NCBI GenBank assembly: GCA_041392205.1
Contig: JAWKMO010000011.1
Location: 1-63,759, forward strand
Source: Halomarinibacterium sp041392205
GTDB taxonomy: Bacteria; Bacteroidota; Bacteroidia; Flavobacteriales; Flavobacteriaceae
Reading direction: 5' to 3'
DNA length: 63,759 bases
Translations under genes and position numbers: made by a program
Notes under the pieces: model-generated
Seen by the model: only the letters and a program-made list of their open reading frames with translations
Databases searched by the model: none
What the model was told of the DNA's origin: nothing
In this document: positions 50,235 to 58,992 of the stretch, piece by piece
Layout: every line of letters starts with the position of its first letter
Position numbering within the stretch: position 1 is the stretch's first letter

Positions 50235-51284
50235 ATGGAAGTAAAGTATTGGTATCTCATCCTTAGTTTTTTTGTAATCGCTTCTTCTCACGGGCAAGAA
50301 AAAAAAGCCTATAAAATAGCTACCGTAGCTTTTTATAATGTTGAAAATTTGTTTGACTACGAAGACGACCCTTTAACTTTTGATGACGATAGAACTCCCA
50401 CAGGAAAGGATCATTGGACCGAAGAGATTTATAATGCGAAATTAAAGAATATGGCAAAGGTTATTTCAGAAATTGGTGCCGACGTAACTGGATCCTCTCC
50501 TACAATTATAGGAGTTTGTGAAATTGAAAACCTTAGAGTATTAGAAGATTTGGTAAATCAAGAACCCTTAAAAGATAAAGAATATGGTATTGTGCATTTT
50601 GATTCGCCCGATAGAAGAGGAATAGATGTTGCACTATTATATCAAAAAAAAGTATTTACCCCTACAAATTATAAAGCTCACGAATTAAAAATTTATGAAG
50701 ATAATGATCCTACACAGCGTATTTATACCCGGGATCAACTTCTTGTTAGCGGTATGTTGGATGGTGAAAAAATACACTTAATTGTAAATCACTGGCCCTC
50801 AAGAAGTGGTGGTGAAGCACGAAGCCGATTTAAAAGAATTAAGGCCGCAAAACTTAATAAACAAATTATCGATTCTTTATTTACTGAAGATCCTTATGCA
50901 AAAATTATTACTATGGGGGATCTTAATGATGACCCCAATAGCCCAAGTCTTTCTGAAGTTTTAAAGCCAAAACGAAATAGGGAAAAAGTGGGATTAAAAG
51001 AATTGTATAACCCCATGGAAGATATGTTCAAAAAAGGACTTGGTACCTTAGCCTATCGTGATGGATGGAATTTGTTTGACCAAATGATTCTTTCTTCTGA
51101 ATTAACCAAAACAGATTATTCCTCGTATCGATTTTACAAAGCAGGGATTTATAATAAAACTTACTTAGCTAATCCTAGAGGGCAATATAAAGGCTACCCA
51201 TATAGAAGTTATGCCGACGGAGGCTTTACAGGAGGATATAGCGACCACTTTCCAGTGTATGTTTATCTTATTAAAGAAAAATAA
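50235..51284 (+). CDS. Secreted endonuclease/exonuclease/phosphatase family protein
   Basis: 349 residues. The ATG at 50235 (a TTG directly precedes it) gives a signal peptide MEVKYWYLILSFFVIASSHG, so the enzyme is exported. The EEP motifs match those of the cytoplasmic paralogue at 36261: VAFYNVENLFDYEDD, IIGVCEIENLRVLED, FDSPDRRGIDVALLYQ, LIVNHWPSRSGGEAR, IITMGDLNDDPNSP and GGYSDHFPVYVY. These build a DNase I-type metal centre. It is divergent from the TonB receptor/DUF5689 operon, suggesting it hydrolyses a phosphodiester substrate outside the inner membrane for uptake. Confidence 0.88.
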   Translation: MEVKYWYLILSFFVIASSHGQEKKAYKIATVAFYNVENLFDYEDDPLTFDDDRTPTGKDHWTEEIYNAKLKNMAKVISEIGADVTGSSPTIIGVCEIENLRVLEDLVNQEPLKDKEYGIVHFDSPDRRGIDVALLYQKKVFTPTNYKAHELKIYEDNDPTQRIYTRDQLLVSGMLDGEKIHLIVNHWPSRSGGEARSRFKRIKAAKLNKQIIDSLFTEDPYAKIITMGDLNDDPNSPSLSEVLKPKRNREKVGLKELYNPMEDMFKKGLGTLAYRDGWNLFDQMILSSELTKTDYSSYRFYKAGIYNKTYLANPRGQYKGYPYRSYADGGFTGGYSDHFPVYVYLIKEK

Positions 51285-51315
51285 GAAGAAAAATTTATTC
51301 TTATCACTGTTTTTT

Positions 51316-51759
51316 TTAAGCAAACCATTGTTGCCATGGAATTCGGCTAACCATTAAGATAAGTGCTAAGGTATAGAAAATAGCAAGGGTTTTAAATTTA
51401 GGCTTAGACACCAATTTCTTTTTATGTTTGGAATAGCCTAAAGTAATTAAAACAATGGCGAGCACCATAACAGTTATATGTTCTACTGCATACAATCTAA
51501 GAAGCGCATCCTTCATCACTGTTCCCATTCCATTGTTGGAAATAGATTTAAATCCCAAAGGAGAAATGAAATAAAGTAATAACCCTAACAATAATTGCAT
51601 ATGAGATACAATGAGTGCAAAAAGTGCCATTCTAAAATCTTTAGGTTGGTATTCCTTATTCCCAAAAAAACCTGCTAGTGCATTTAGGGAGGCTATAAGT
51701 ACCATAAATAAGGTAATATAAGCCCAATAGGAATGTATAAATTGAAGGGTAGAGTACAT
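51316..51759 (-). CDS. Four-helix integral membrane protein, unknown
   Basis: 147 residues with four clear transmembrane helices (about 11-31, 44-66, 88-109, 124-140) and no signal peptide. H9 (LQFIHSYW), H53 (LIVSHMQLL) and H94 (YAVEHITVM) lie in or near helices, a layout seen in small heme b or quinone-linked proteins such as cytochrome b561-type or CopD-type domains. Homologues in flavobacteria are often misnamed as ribosomal protein L27, which this clearly is not. It lies between the EEP gene (convergent) and the second TonB receptor. Function is not assigned. Confidence 0.7.
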   Translation of the reverse strand: MYSTLQFIHSYWAYITLFMVLIASLNALAGFFGNKEYQPKDFRMALFALIVSHMQLLLGLLLYFISPLGFKSISNNGMGTVMKDALLRLYAVEHITVMVLAIVLITLGYSKHKKKLVSKPKFKTLAIFYTLALILMVSRIPWQQWFA

Positions 51760-51798
51760 AGTGTAAAGTGTTTCGTTATTTAGTTGTTATAAAGGTAT

Positions 51799-51831
51799 AA
51801 AAAAAGTGGTTGGCAATTGCCAACCACTTTT
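51799..51831 (-). terminator. Terminator of the second TonB receptor gene
   Basis: A perfect 30-bp palindrome (51802-51831, AAAAGTGGTTGGC around AATT) gives a very strong stem; on the minus strand seven T follow. It starts 21 bp after the receptor stop codon. Confidence 0.92.
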
Positions 51832-51851
51832 CTTATTTCGTTCAAGTAGGT

Positions 51852-54476
51852 TTAAAACGTGTACCGTAACGAACCGTTATAAGTTAAACCATTTTCATTG
51901 TAAAATCCAAAGGAATCAGAGTTCTGTATTCCTATATAATCAAATGCATTAAACACATTTGCTCTAAAAGTTAGGTTATTGCTCCCCAATGAAAACTTAT
52001 AGGTTAAACCAAAATCTGTAATTGAATAGGGTTGTAATCTAAGAGGTTCATAGTTAATTGCAGAGGTTCCAGCATCTGTAAATTCATAATGACGGTCGCG
52101 GTAATTAATAGTCCCATCGACACTAAGTCCTTTTACAATTTTAGCTTTTGCTCCCAAACCTGCGGTAAATTGAGGTGCTGTGGAAACTTTTACCCCTTGA
52201 CGATTAACACCTGCTTCTTCGGAAAGAAGTACTCCTGTTTCATCATTATAGATAGAAACGTCTGATTTCCCTTTAAATATCCAACTACCACCCGAAACAA
52301 AAGCATTAAGAGACAACCAATCATTTGCTCTCCAGTTTATATCAAATTCTGCTCCAGTATGATACTGACGAATTCCTCTTTGTAGGATGTTTGTATCAAA
52401 ATCATCCGTTTCATCTTTGGGAGTGCCATTATCGTCAACACCTGTATCCACTAAGGTTCTATTTGCCCAATCGGTGATATAGGCATTAAAGTTTACTCTA
52501 ATATTGGAAGCATTAAAATGGTATCCTCCTTCAACGGAACGAATAATTTCATTTTCAACATCAGGATTAATTAAACGATTAGAATTTCTAATATCTACAA
52601 AAATATTATCCAAATAGGGTTGTCTTGAATAATATCCTCCATTAAAGAAAATTGTATGCATTTCTGCAATAGTATAGGAAAAACCTCCTTTAATGTTGAA
52701 CCCAGTTTTGCTTACTTTTTCTGAAGTGGTAGTAACTTGATTTCCATTGGTATCGGTATCAAATCTACCTTCTCTTTGGTAAGATTGGGTAGAATAAGAT
52801 CCTTGTGCAAAGATGGAGAATTTTCCATTACTATATTCTAATTGTCCAAAACCACCCATATAATTAATGTCTTCAGAGTAATCGTATTCAATTCTTTGTC
52901 CTTCATCTGCAAAGTTTGAAAGTGCCGCCCAAGGATTGGGGTCAAAAGTTTCTGTTACTATCACACCATCTGGACGATCATTAGCCCATCCATTTAATCC
53001 ATAAAAATTAGCCACCTGTCTAAAGTGATCTCCGGTATACAATCTAGCATCTATACCGACGTTTGCAGAAAAGTTATCAGAAAAGTTATGGTTTAAGTTA
53101 GATACAGCTCCAAACCATTGGTGATTGTTAACAGAAGATCTTCTTATATATCCTGTTCGAGAACCACTATCTCCAATTCCCCCTTCTACCTCACCATTTC
53201 TAGCAATAATAGCAGGATAGTCTACTTGTCCCCGTAAGGGTCCATCTTCACCATCTGGGTCTTCAGTACGTAAGGTACTAGCTCCTTTAGGTCCAGTACC
53301 ACCCCCACGACCATAGGAAGCATAAAGTACTGTAGATAAATCGGTCGCATCGCTCATAGTCCAATCCCAGTTAAGGTTGGCTACAGGTTTATGGTAATAA
53401 TTTTGTCTTTCTGAAGTAATATTCCCTACATCACCATCAACCTCATTATATCCCCAATTATCATTAAATTTTGGGTCGGCTTCTATTCTGGCTTTACTTT
53501 GAGAAAACTTTTGACCGTGTAATTGAGGTGCTCCTGTAATTAAGAAGTTGAAAGAATGGTTTTCGTTAGGTTTGTACCCCACCGCAAAGAAATAGTTTTG
53601 ACCTTGACCATACGTACCTGTAGACCATTTTCTATGAGCTTGCCAATAATCTAATAACATTGAAAAAGACCATCCACTTTCATTAATACCAGTATTGTAG
53701 GCGGCAGTACCTTTGAAGTAGCTATCATTGGCCCCTAAGAAACGAACAAAACCACCTTCTTTTCTGTCGGCAGCTTTCATGACAATATTAACTGTACCCC
53801 CTACGGATGAAATGGCAAGTTTAGAAGCTCCTAACCCTCGTTGTATTTGTATTGCATTAGCAATGTCTGCAATACCAGCCCAGTTAGACCAATATACTCT
53901 TCCATCTTCCATACCATTTACCGGTTGTCCATTAAGAAGGACTGCAGTGTTCGTTTGGTCAAAACCTCTTAAAAATAATTGAGAATCACCAAAACCACTA
54001 TCTCCGGTTACTGTTACAGAAGGAGTCCCTTCTAAAGCTTGTGTAATTTCAACATTACCAGCAACCTTGTCTTGAATATCTTGCGCAGTTATGGTAGAAA
54101 CCGCTACTGGGGTTTTACGGTCTTCTGCTAGGTCAATTACTCCAGAACCCACAATCACAACCTCTGCTAGGGTATTTGCGTCTGGCTCAAGAATAATAGA
54201 TCCTAGATTTGCGGTTCCTCCGTTTAGTGCAAAATTCAATGTTTTTTTAATAAATCCTAAATACGAAACTTCAATGGTTCCTGAATTCGCATTCACTGAA
54301 AGTGTAAAATTTCCGTCAAAATCGGTCACAGTTCCATTGGTAGTTCCAGATTCTAGTACGTTAGCCCCTGGAAGTGGCCCTCCTAGATCAGAGTCGGTCA
54401 CTGTACCAGTTACTGTTCCTTGAGAAAAAGCTGTCATGCAGCTTAAGAACATAGTAAAAAGTAATAATTTTTTCAT
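51852..54476 (-). CDS. TonB-dependent receptor
   Basis: 874 residues. Signal peptide MKKLLLFTMFLSCMTAFSQ, carboxypeptidase-regulatory domain (TVTGTVTDSDLGGPLPGANV, FDGNFTLSV, IEVSYLGF), plug (about 105-235, VVIVGSGVIDLAEDRKTPVAV ... LLNGQPVNGMEDGRVYWSNWA ... SSVGGTVNIVMKAADRK) and barrel ending YNGSLRYTF. It is alone: no SusD or DUF5689 partner is next to it, which fits a receptor for a small ligand such as a siderophore, vitamin or oligosaccharide, but none can be named. A -7 box lies 26 bp upstream and a perfect-palindrome terminator lies downstream, so it is monocistronic. Confidence 0.92.
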   Translation of the reverse strand: MKKLLLFTMFLSCMTAFSQGTVTGTVTDSDLGGPLPGANVLESGTTNGTVTDFDGNFTLSVNANSGTIEVSYLGFIKKTLNFALNGGTANLGSIILEPDANTLAEVVIVGSGVIDLAEDRKTPVAVSTITAQDIQDKVAGNVEITQALEGTPSVTVTGDSGFGDSQLFLRGFDQTNTAVLLNGQPVNGMEDGRVYWSNWAGIADIANAIQIQRGLGASKLAISSVGGTVNIVMKAADRKEGGFVRFLGANDSYFKGTAAYNTGINESGWSFSMLLDYWQAHRKWSTGTYGQGQNYFFAVGYKPNENHSFNFLITGAPQLHGQKFSQSKARIEADPKFNDNWGYNEVDGDVGNITSERQNYYHKPVANLNWDWTMSDATDLSTVLYASYGRGGGTGPKGASTLRTEDPDGEDGPLRGQVDYPAIIARNGEVEGGIGDSGSRTGYIRRSSVNNHQWFGAVSNLNHNFSDNFSANVGIDARLYTGDHFRQVANFYGLNGWANDRPDGVIVTETFDPNPWAALSNFADEGQRIEYDYSEDINYMGGFGQLEYSNGKFSIFAQGSYSTQSYQREGRFDTDTNGNQVTTTSEKVSKTGFNIKGGFSYTIAEMHTIFFNGGYYSRQPYLDNIFVDIRNSNRLINPDVENEIIRSVEGGYHFNASNIRVNFNAYITDWANRTLVDTGVDDNGTPKDETDDFDTNILQRGIRQYHTGAEFDINWRANDWLSLNAFVSGGSWIFKGKSDVSIYNDETGVLLSEEAGVNRQGVKVSTAPQFTAGLGAKAKIVKGLSVDGTINYRDRHYEFTDAGTSAINYEPLRLQPYSITDFGLTYKFSLGSNNLTFRANVFNAFDYIGIQNSDSFGFYNENGLTYNGSLRYTF

Positions 54477-54502
54477 AAATATTTGTTATTTGTTTGTTGT
54501 TG

Positions 54503-54510
54503 CAAAATTA
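54503..54510 (-). promoter_or_regulatory. Candidate -7 box for the second TonB receptor
   Basis: Minus-strand TAATTTTG fits TAnnTTTG, 26 bp before the ATG. The rest of the 246-bp spacer (54477-54722) is very AT-rich and shows only a short ACTAT/ATAGT inverted repeat near 54620-54640. Confidence 0.45.
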
Positions 54511-54722
54511 CGTTAGTTCTTAAAAATTACCATAAATTAATGTTAAGAAAATGCTATGAAATACCTTTATAATTTATTTGAAAATTATTTGATAAAAACA
54601 AAAAAAGGCACCATTTGCTACTATCGAATTTACAATAGTATGCTAGGTCAAATTACAGAATAAATTTCAAGTATTTGATAATTAGGCAAATAGATAAGAA
54701 CAATTTTATTAACAATAAAAAA

Positions 54723-55949
54723 TTAATAATTTTTTATGCAATCTAAGCGTTCTTTTAAAGGGTAGATTGTAGAAAAATATTCTTCATGATACTTGCTTTC
54801 CAAAGGTTTTGAGTTGGGCAAATCTTCTTTAAAAGGATCTACTTCTTTTCCATTTTTCCAGAATCGATAACATACGTGGGGGCCCCCTGTATTTCCAGTC
54901 ATACCTACCCAGCCTATCACCTCTCCTTGACGAACATATTGACCTACTTTTACATTGTATTTTTTCATATGTAGGTATTGGGTCTCATACGTTTTGTTGT
55001 GGCGTATTTTTACATAAATTCCATTGCCTCCACGTCTTTCGGCTTTTGTAACGGTCCCGTCTGCAGTTGCCAAAATAGGTGTCCCCACATTTGCTGCGAA
55101 ATCGGTCCCACGATGCGGGCGTACTTTATAACCGTAGTATGCAATTCTTCGGTTTAAGTTATACTTGGAGGAGATTCGGTAATTAAATTTTATAGGAGAT
55201 TTTAAAAAGGCTCTTTTTAAGTTTTTTGCTTCAATATCATAGTAATCGGCAGGAAATGTTTCGTCTTCAGGTGTAAAGTTGAATGCATAAATGGGCTTCC
55301 CTTTGTGTTCAAAATAGGCTGCTTTTATTTCCCCTAATCCTCCCGAAATTGTATCTGAAATAAATTTTTCGGAATAAATTACTTTAAAATTATCTCCCGT
55401 TTGTAATTGAAAAAAATTAATGGTCCATGCGTAAATATTAGCTAATCTATCCGTCATATAGGGGCTTAAGTTATTCTCTGCCATCGTTGCAGAAAGCGAA
55501 CTTGTAATAACCCCAGAAGCTTCTTTTTCAATATAGGTAACGGGTTTCTTTTCGTGACTTACATTGATGCTATCCCTAAAATCAATAATGGAGTAATCTA
55601 CTTTATTCTTTTCATAAATAAAAACTTGGGTTTGATTTAGAGAATCTTTTGAGTTTAATAATACGTAAGGATCTCCAATTTTAATTTTTCGAACATCAAA
55701 ATTTTCTTTGAAATTGGTGGCAACTTCATAGATTTTGTTTTGGGAAACTCCATTTTCACTTAAAATTCCACCAAAGGTGTCTCCAGGTCTAATAGTATCC
55801 CTTATTACGTTAAAATCGTTAAGGATATACCCATACTCTTCAATTATTTTGGGTTCGAGAAGGGTTTCTAGGGGGTCTTCTTCTTTAAGGTCGTTGGTGC
55901 AGGAAATTACTACTAATAAAGTGGGAATAATGTAAAATAAATACTTCAA
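54723..55949 (-). CDS. M23 family metallopeptidase lipoprotein with HxC active-site variant
   Basis: 408 residues. Starts at a TTG (55949): no ATG exists in the signal region, and MKYLFYIIPTLLVVISC is a proper lipoprotein signal. Residues about 48-100 (DTIRPGDTFGGILSENGVS, IKIGDPYVLL) form a LysM/OapA-like wall-binding module. The LytM domain (about 265-375) has H279 and D283 (HRGTDFAAN), H327 (YLHMKK) and GPHVCYRFWKNG, where H358-V-C360 stands where other M23 enzymes have HxH, so the third zinc ligand would be a cysteine. Probably a peptidoglycan endopeptidase of the outer membrane/periplasm. Last gene after DUF3108 and TDO, 19 bp after TDO. Confidence 0.87.
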   Translation of the reverse strand: MKYLFYIIPTLLVVISCTNDLKEEDPLETLLEPKIIEEYGYILNDFNVIRDTIRPGDTFGGILSENGVSQNKIYEVATNFKENFDVRKIKIGDPYVLLNSKDSLNQTQVFIYEKNKVDYSIIDFRDSINVSHEKKPVTYIEKEASGVITSSLSATMAENNLSPYMTDRLANIYAWTINFFQLQTGDNFKVIYSEKFISDTISGGLGEIKAAYFEHKGKPIYAFNFTPEDETFPADYYDIEAKNLKRAFLKSPIKFNYRISSKYNLNRRIAYYGYKVRPHRGTDFAANVGTPILATADGTVTKAERRGGNGIYVKIRHNKTYETQYLHMKKYNVKVGQYVRQGEVIGWVGMTGNTGGPHVCYRFWKNGKEVDPFKEDLPNSKPLESKYHEEYFSTIYPLKERLDCIKNY

Positions 55950-55968
55950 TTTTTATAGGCTTTTCAAA

Positions 55969-56901
55969 CTAAACATTGGTTCCCCAGTCTTTTAATTCTT
56001 CCTTGGTCCAAACCTCTGGAAAGAAGATTCGCTTTTGGTATTTTGGATGCATATACTTTGTCCAATCACTACCGCCAGTAGCTTCTACGGGTTCTTTTCC
56101 ATGATTTAAATACCTTTTTGCGGTATTATAATGTGCCATGACCCAAGTAATATTTACCGTATAATCATAATGGCGCATAGCACTTCGCAAGGCTTCATTT
56201 TCTCTTACTTCTTGGGGTAAGCTTTTAAACTTTGAATACAAATTTAGAGTATTATATTCTTTTGTGAAGGCTATAAACTCATTTTTATATTTTTCTTCAA
56301 AAGCTTTTAAAAGATAACTTTTCTTTCCTGTTTTATAATCTTTTCCTGCGGCTTGCCAATATAAATGCTCTAAGGCGTGTTCATAAGGGGTGTTTCGATC
56401 TATCGTTTCACGAAAACGAGCATCGATAAGGTTAATAAGTTCGGTGGAGGCAAATTCAATTTTACGATACTGTGCACTTTGAAAACCCGAAGCAGGTGCT
56501 AACGTATTTCTGAATTTTAAATACTGTTCCATTTCCATTCCCACGGTCATGATATTGAAGGACGAAGTAAGCATATCGAAATACCTACTAATACGAAGCA
56601 ATTTATCCGAAAAAAAGGAGGCCGTTAGCTCTTTTGCATGCGATACTTGCTCAATTTCCCAGAGGATCATTTTAAAAAGCAGTTCGTTTATTTGATGGTA
56701 CATAATAAACACCATTTCATCGGGTAACTTGGTGCGTTGTATTTGAAGGTTTAGAAGGGCATCCGTTTGTATATAATCCCAGTATGTGATAGGTTTTCCA
56801 TATAAAAGTCCTTCTAAGTGGGTGTCGAGGTCTTGCCCAATATTTTTAAACTTTTCATCCAGTTGTTCAATAAGTCTTTCGGTGTTGGCAGATAGTTTCA
56901 T
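55969..56901 (-). CDS. kynA: Tryptophan 2,3-dioxygenase family protein
   Basis: 310 residues, heme dioxygenase opening the indole ring of L-tryptophan to N-formylkynurenine. Alignment by eye to Xanthomonas TDO: FIMYHQINELLFKM holds H69 (equivalent to active-site H55), FRNTLAPASGFQS holds R131 (R117), and H257 in MAHYNTAKRYL matches the proximal heme ligand H240. The end (EATGGSDWTKYMHPKYQKR) has TGGSDW in place of the usual TGGSSG, a form I associate with Bacteroidota homologues. Co-transcribed with DUF3108 (9-bp gap) and the M23 peptidase. No kynurenine-pathway partner is in the window. Confidence 0.88.
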   Translation of the reverse strand: MKLSANTERLIEQLDEKFKNIGQDLDTHLEGLLYGKPITYWDYIQTDALLNLQIQRTKLPDEMVFIMYHQINELLFKMILWEIEQVSHAKELTASFFSDKLLRISRYFDMLTSSFNIMTVGMEMEQYLKFRNTLAPASGFQSAQYRKIEFASTELINLIDARFRETIDRNTPYEHALEHLYWQAAGKDYKTGKKSYLLKAFEEKYKNEFIAFTKEYNTLNLYSKFKSLPQEVRENEALRSAMRHYDYTVNITWVMAHYNTAKRYLNHGKEPVEATGGSDWTKYMHPKYQKRIFFPEVWTKEELKDWGTNV

Positions 56902-56910
56902 GGGGTGCGG

Positions 56911-57681
56911 TTAATCTACAATTATTTTAAATGAATGTTGTAATCCTTTAAACTCCGTTAAGGTAGCTTTAAGGGATCCTACAGCTAGCTCAGCTTTAAT
57001 TAGTAAGGGTATTTTATTATCATCGTCGGTGACCCAAACCGTTAAGCTTTCTTTTTCCTTAAAAACCCTTCCGGCTTCTACATAAGGACGAAACTTTAGG
57101 GTGGCAATTTTTCCGAATTTAGTTCTAAGAGTTTCCCTTCCTAGAAATTTTAATTTAAAACGGTAACTTTCTTTATCAAAAAACATATCCATTTCTACGG
57201 TATGGCCCACTTCAATTTTTGAAGCATCAATTTTATTTCGCAAAAAATAAAAGGCAGAAACCATATCTTGAGCATCTTTTGAAAAAGTAACCCATTCCTT
57301 TTTTTCTTTCTTTTTGTCGTGAATTACAGCTTGACGGGAAGCCCAGTCAAAATCTATTTGAAGATCTTTTGTATAGCCTCCTTCATCAATTTTTCGAATA
57401 AAACGATAAGGAATGTCTTTTTCCTTATCGATATAGGATTGATAATAATCTTCTACATTAAAGAATAACTTAGAAACTCCAATAGTTTTCCCTTCCCCCT
57501 TTATATGAAAAACTTCTCTGCCATGAAGCATTGCATTATCTACCTCTAAGGTTGCATAGCCCGCTGTTACAAAACCATAATGTACGCGAAATTTAAACCA
57601 TTCGCCATCGCCAAAAGCTTGTTTTTGGGAAACGGAAAATGTTGTTATAAAAAATGAAAAAAGGAATAGGATGTTTTTCAT
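56911..57681 (-). CDS. DUF3108 periplasmic protein
   Basis: 256 residues from the ATG at 57681, which gives a standard signal peptide (MKNILFLFSFFITTFSVSQ). A further ATG nine codons upstream (57708) is possible but adds a charged stretch. DUF3108 features: GEWFKFRVHYGFVTAGYATLE, FFNVEDYYQSYID, YRFIRKIDEGGYTKDLQIDF, DAQDMVSAFYFLRNKI, and the repeated beta strands LKFRPYVEAGRVFKEKESLT and VWVTDDDNKIPLLIKAEL. The fold is related to lipid-carrying beta-sandwiches, but the function is unknown. First gene of the unit with TDO and the M23 peptidase. Confidence 0.82.
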   Translation of the reverse strand: MKNILFLFSFFITTFSVSQKQAFGDGEWFKFRVHYGFVTAGYATLEVDNAMLHGREVFHIKGEGKTIGVSKLFFNVEDYYQSYIDKEKDIPYRFIRKIDEGGYTKDLQIDFDWASRQAVIHDKKKEKKEWVTFSKDAQDMVSAFYFLRNKIDASKIEVGHTVEMDMFFDKESYRFKLKFLGRETLRTKFGKIATLKFRPYVEAGRVFKEKESLTVWVTDDDNKIPLLIKAELAVGSLKATLTEFKGLQHSFKIIVD

Positions 57682-57727
57682 GGTAAAACTTTTGTGTCTT
57701 TTCTTCATCTTTTACAACTACTGTTCC

Positions 57728-57767
57728 AAAAAATTAAAACCTCCGTCTATCAAACGACAGAGGTTTA
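57728..57767 (-). terminator. Terminator downstream of hppD
   Basis: AAACCTC (57737-57743) pairs with GAGGTTT (57760-57766), with an inner GTC/GAC; the minus-strand T-rich tract is TTTTAATTTTTT. It begins 15 bp after the hppD stop. Confidence 0.8.
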
Positions 57768-57781
57768 TCTTAGTTACTTTT

Positions 57782-58942
57782 TTATAAGGTTCCACGAGCT
57801 GCTTGTTCACGTTCTATAGACTCAAAAAGTGCTTTGAAATTTCCAGCTCCAAATCCTTTGGCCCCCATTCGTTGAATAATTTCAAAAAACAAGGTAGGAC
57901 GATCTTCTAAAGGTTTTGTAAATATTTGAAGCAAGTAGCCTTCTTCATCTGCATCTACCAAAATGGAAAGCTTTTGAAGTTCTTTTAGGTCTTCTTTCAT
58001 CATTTCCATGTGGGTCCCCAAGCGGCGAGGAATATCGTCATAATACGCTTGTGGTGGTGGTGGTAAAAACTCAATGCCTCGTGCTTTTAATTGTGCAACC
58101 GTAGCTATTATATCATCGGTTGCCAAAGCTAAATGTTGCACACCAGCGTCTTCATAAAAATCGAGATATTCTTCTATTTGCGATTTTTTAATTCCTTCGG
58201 CTGGTTCATTAATAGGAAATTTAATTCTTCCGTTACCATTGCTCATTACTTTACTCATAAGGGCGGAATATTCGGTATGGATTTGTTTGTCGTCAAACGA
58301 TAAAAAGTTCACAAATCCCATTACATCCTCATACCATTTTACCCAGGTATTCATTTGTCCCCATCCTACATTTCCTACCATGTGGTCTATATATTTTAGC
58401 CCTGTTGGAGTTGGGTTGTAATCACTTTTCCATTCCTTAAAGCCTGGTAAAAATGCGCCTTTATAATTTTTGCGTTCTACAAACATGTGGACGGTTTCGC
58501 CATAGGTATAAATTCCCGCACGTACGACTTCTCCATTTTCATCTTTTTCAACCGTTGGTTCCATATACGATTTTGCCCCGCGTTTTGTGGTTTCTTCATA
58601 AGCGCTACGAGCATCTTCAACCCAAAGTGCAATTACTTTTACCCCGTCACCATGCTTTACAATATGGTCATTAATGGGAGACTTACTATTTAACGGGGTA
58701 GTAAGTACTACTCTAATTTTGTCCTGTTTTAGAACATAACTTACTTGGTCTCTCGATCCCGTTTCCAATCCTTTATAGGCGTGGGATTGAAATCCAAACG
58801 CAGTTTTGTAGAAATGTGCCGCCTGTTTTGCATTACCTACATAAAATTCTACATAATCGGTTCCTAAAAGCGGAAGGAAATCTTCGGCGCCTTCAAATAT
58901 TTTTTCTAAACCGTAGTTTACAGATTTTACTTCTTTGCTCAT
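57782..58942 (-). CDS. hppD: 4-hydroxyphenylpyruvate dioxygenase
   Basis: 386-residue non-heme Fe(II) enzyme converting 4-hydroxyphenylpyruvate to homogentisate in tyrosine breakdown. Two vicinal-oxygen-chelate domains: the N-terminal one begins TDYVEFYVGNAKQAAHFYKT, the catalytic one begins GLKYIDHMVGNV. Iron ligands H187 (YIDHMV), H270 (GVQHLALATDD) and E354 (LFFEIIQR) are all present. The C-terminal gate FGAGNFKALFESIEREQAARG is also typical. Third gene after hmgA and DUF4190 on the same strand. Confidence 0.97.
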   Translation of the reverse strand: MSKEVKSVNYGLEKIFEGAEDFLPLLGTDYVEFYVGNAKQAAHFYKTAFGFQSHAYKGLETGSRDQVSYVLKQDKIRVVLTTPLNSKSPINDHIVKHGDGVKVIALWVEDARSAYEETTKRGAKSYMEPTVEKDENGEVVRAGIYTYGETVHMFVERKNYKGAFLPGFKEWKSDYNPTPTGLKYIDHMVGNVGWGQMNTWVKWYEDVMGFVNFLSFDDKQIHTEYSALMSKVMSNGNGRIKFPINEPAEGIKKSQIEEYLDFYEDAGVQHLALATDDIIATVAQLKARGIEFLPPPPQAYYDDIPRRLGTHMEMMKEDLKELQKLSILVDADEEGYLLQIFTKPLEDRPTLFFEIIQRMGAKGFGAGNFKALFESIEREQAARGTL

Positions 58943-58992
58943 AATGTTTTATTTTTTTGAAATTGATGGTATATTTTACAAATGAGGAAATT

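Noticed and set aside
25253..56901. Link between the tryptophan dioxygenase and the MbnH-type kynurenine chemistry
   Set aside because: TDO acts on free tryptophan in the cytoplasm and the genes are 30 kb apart in different units; the shared product name is coincidence.
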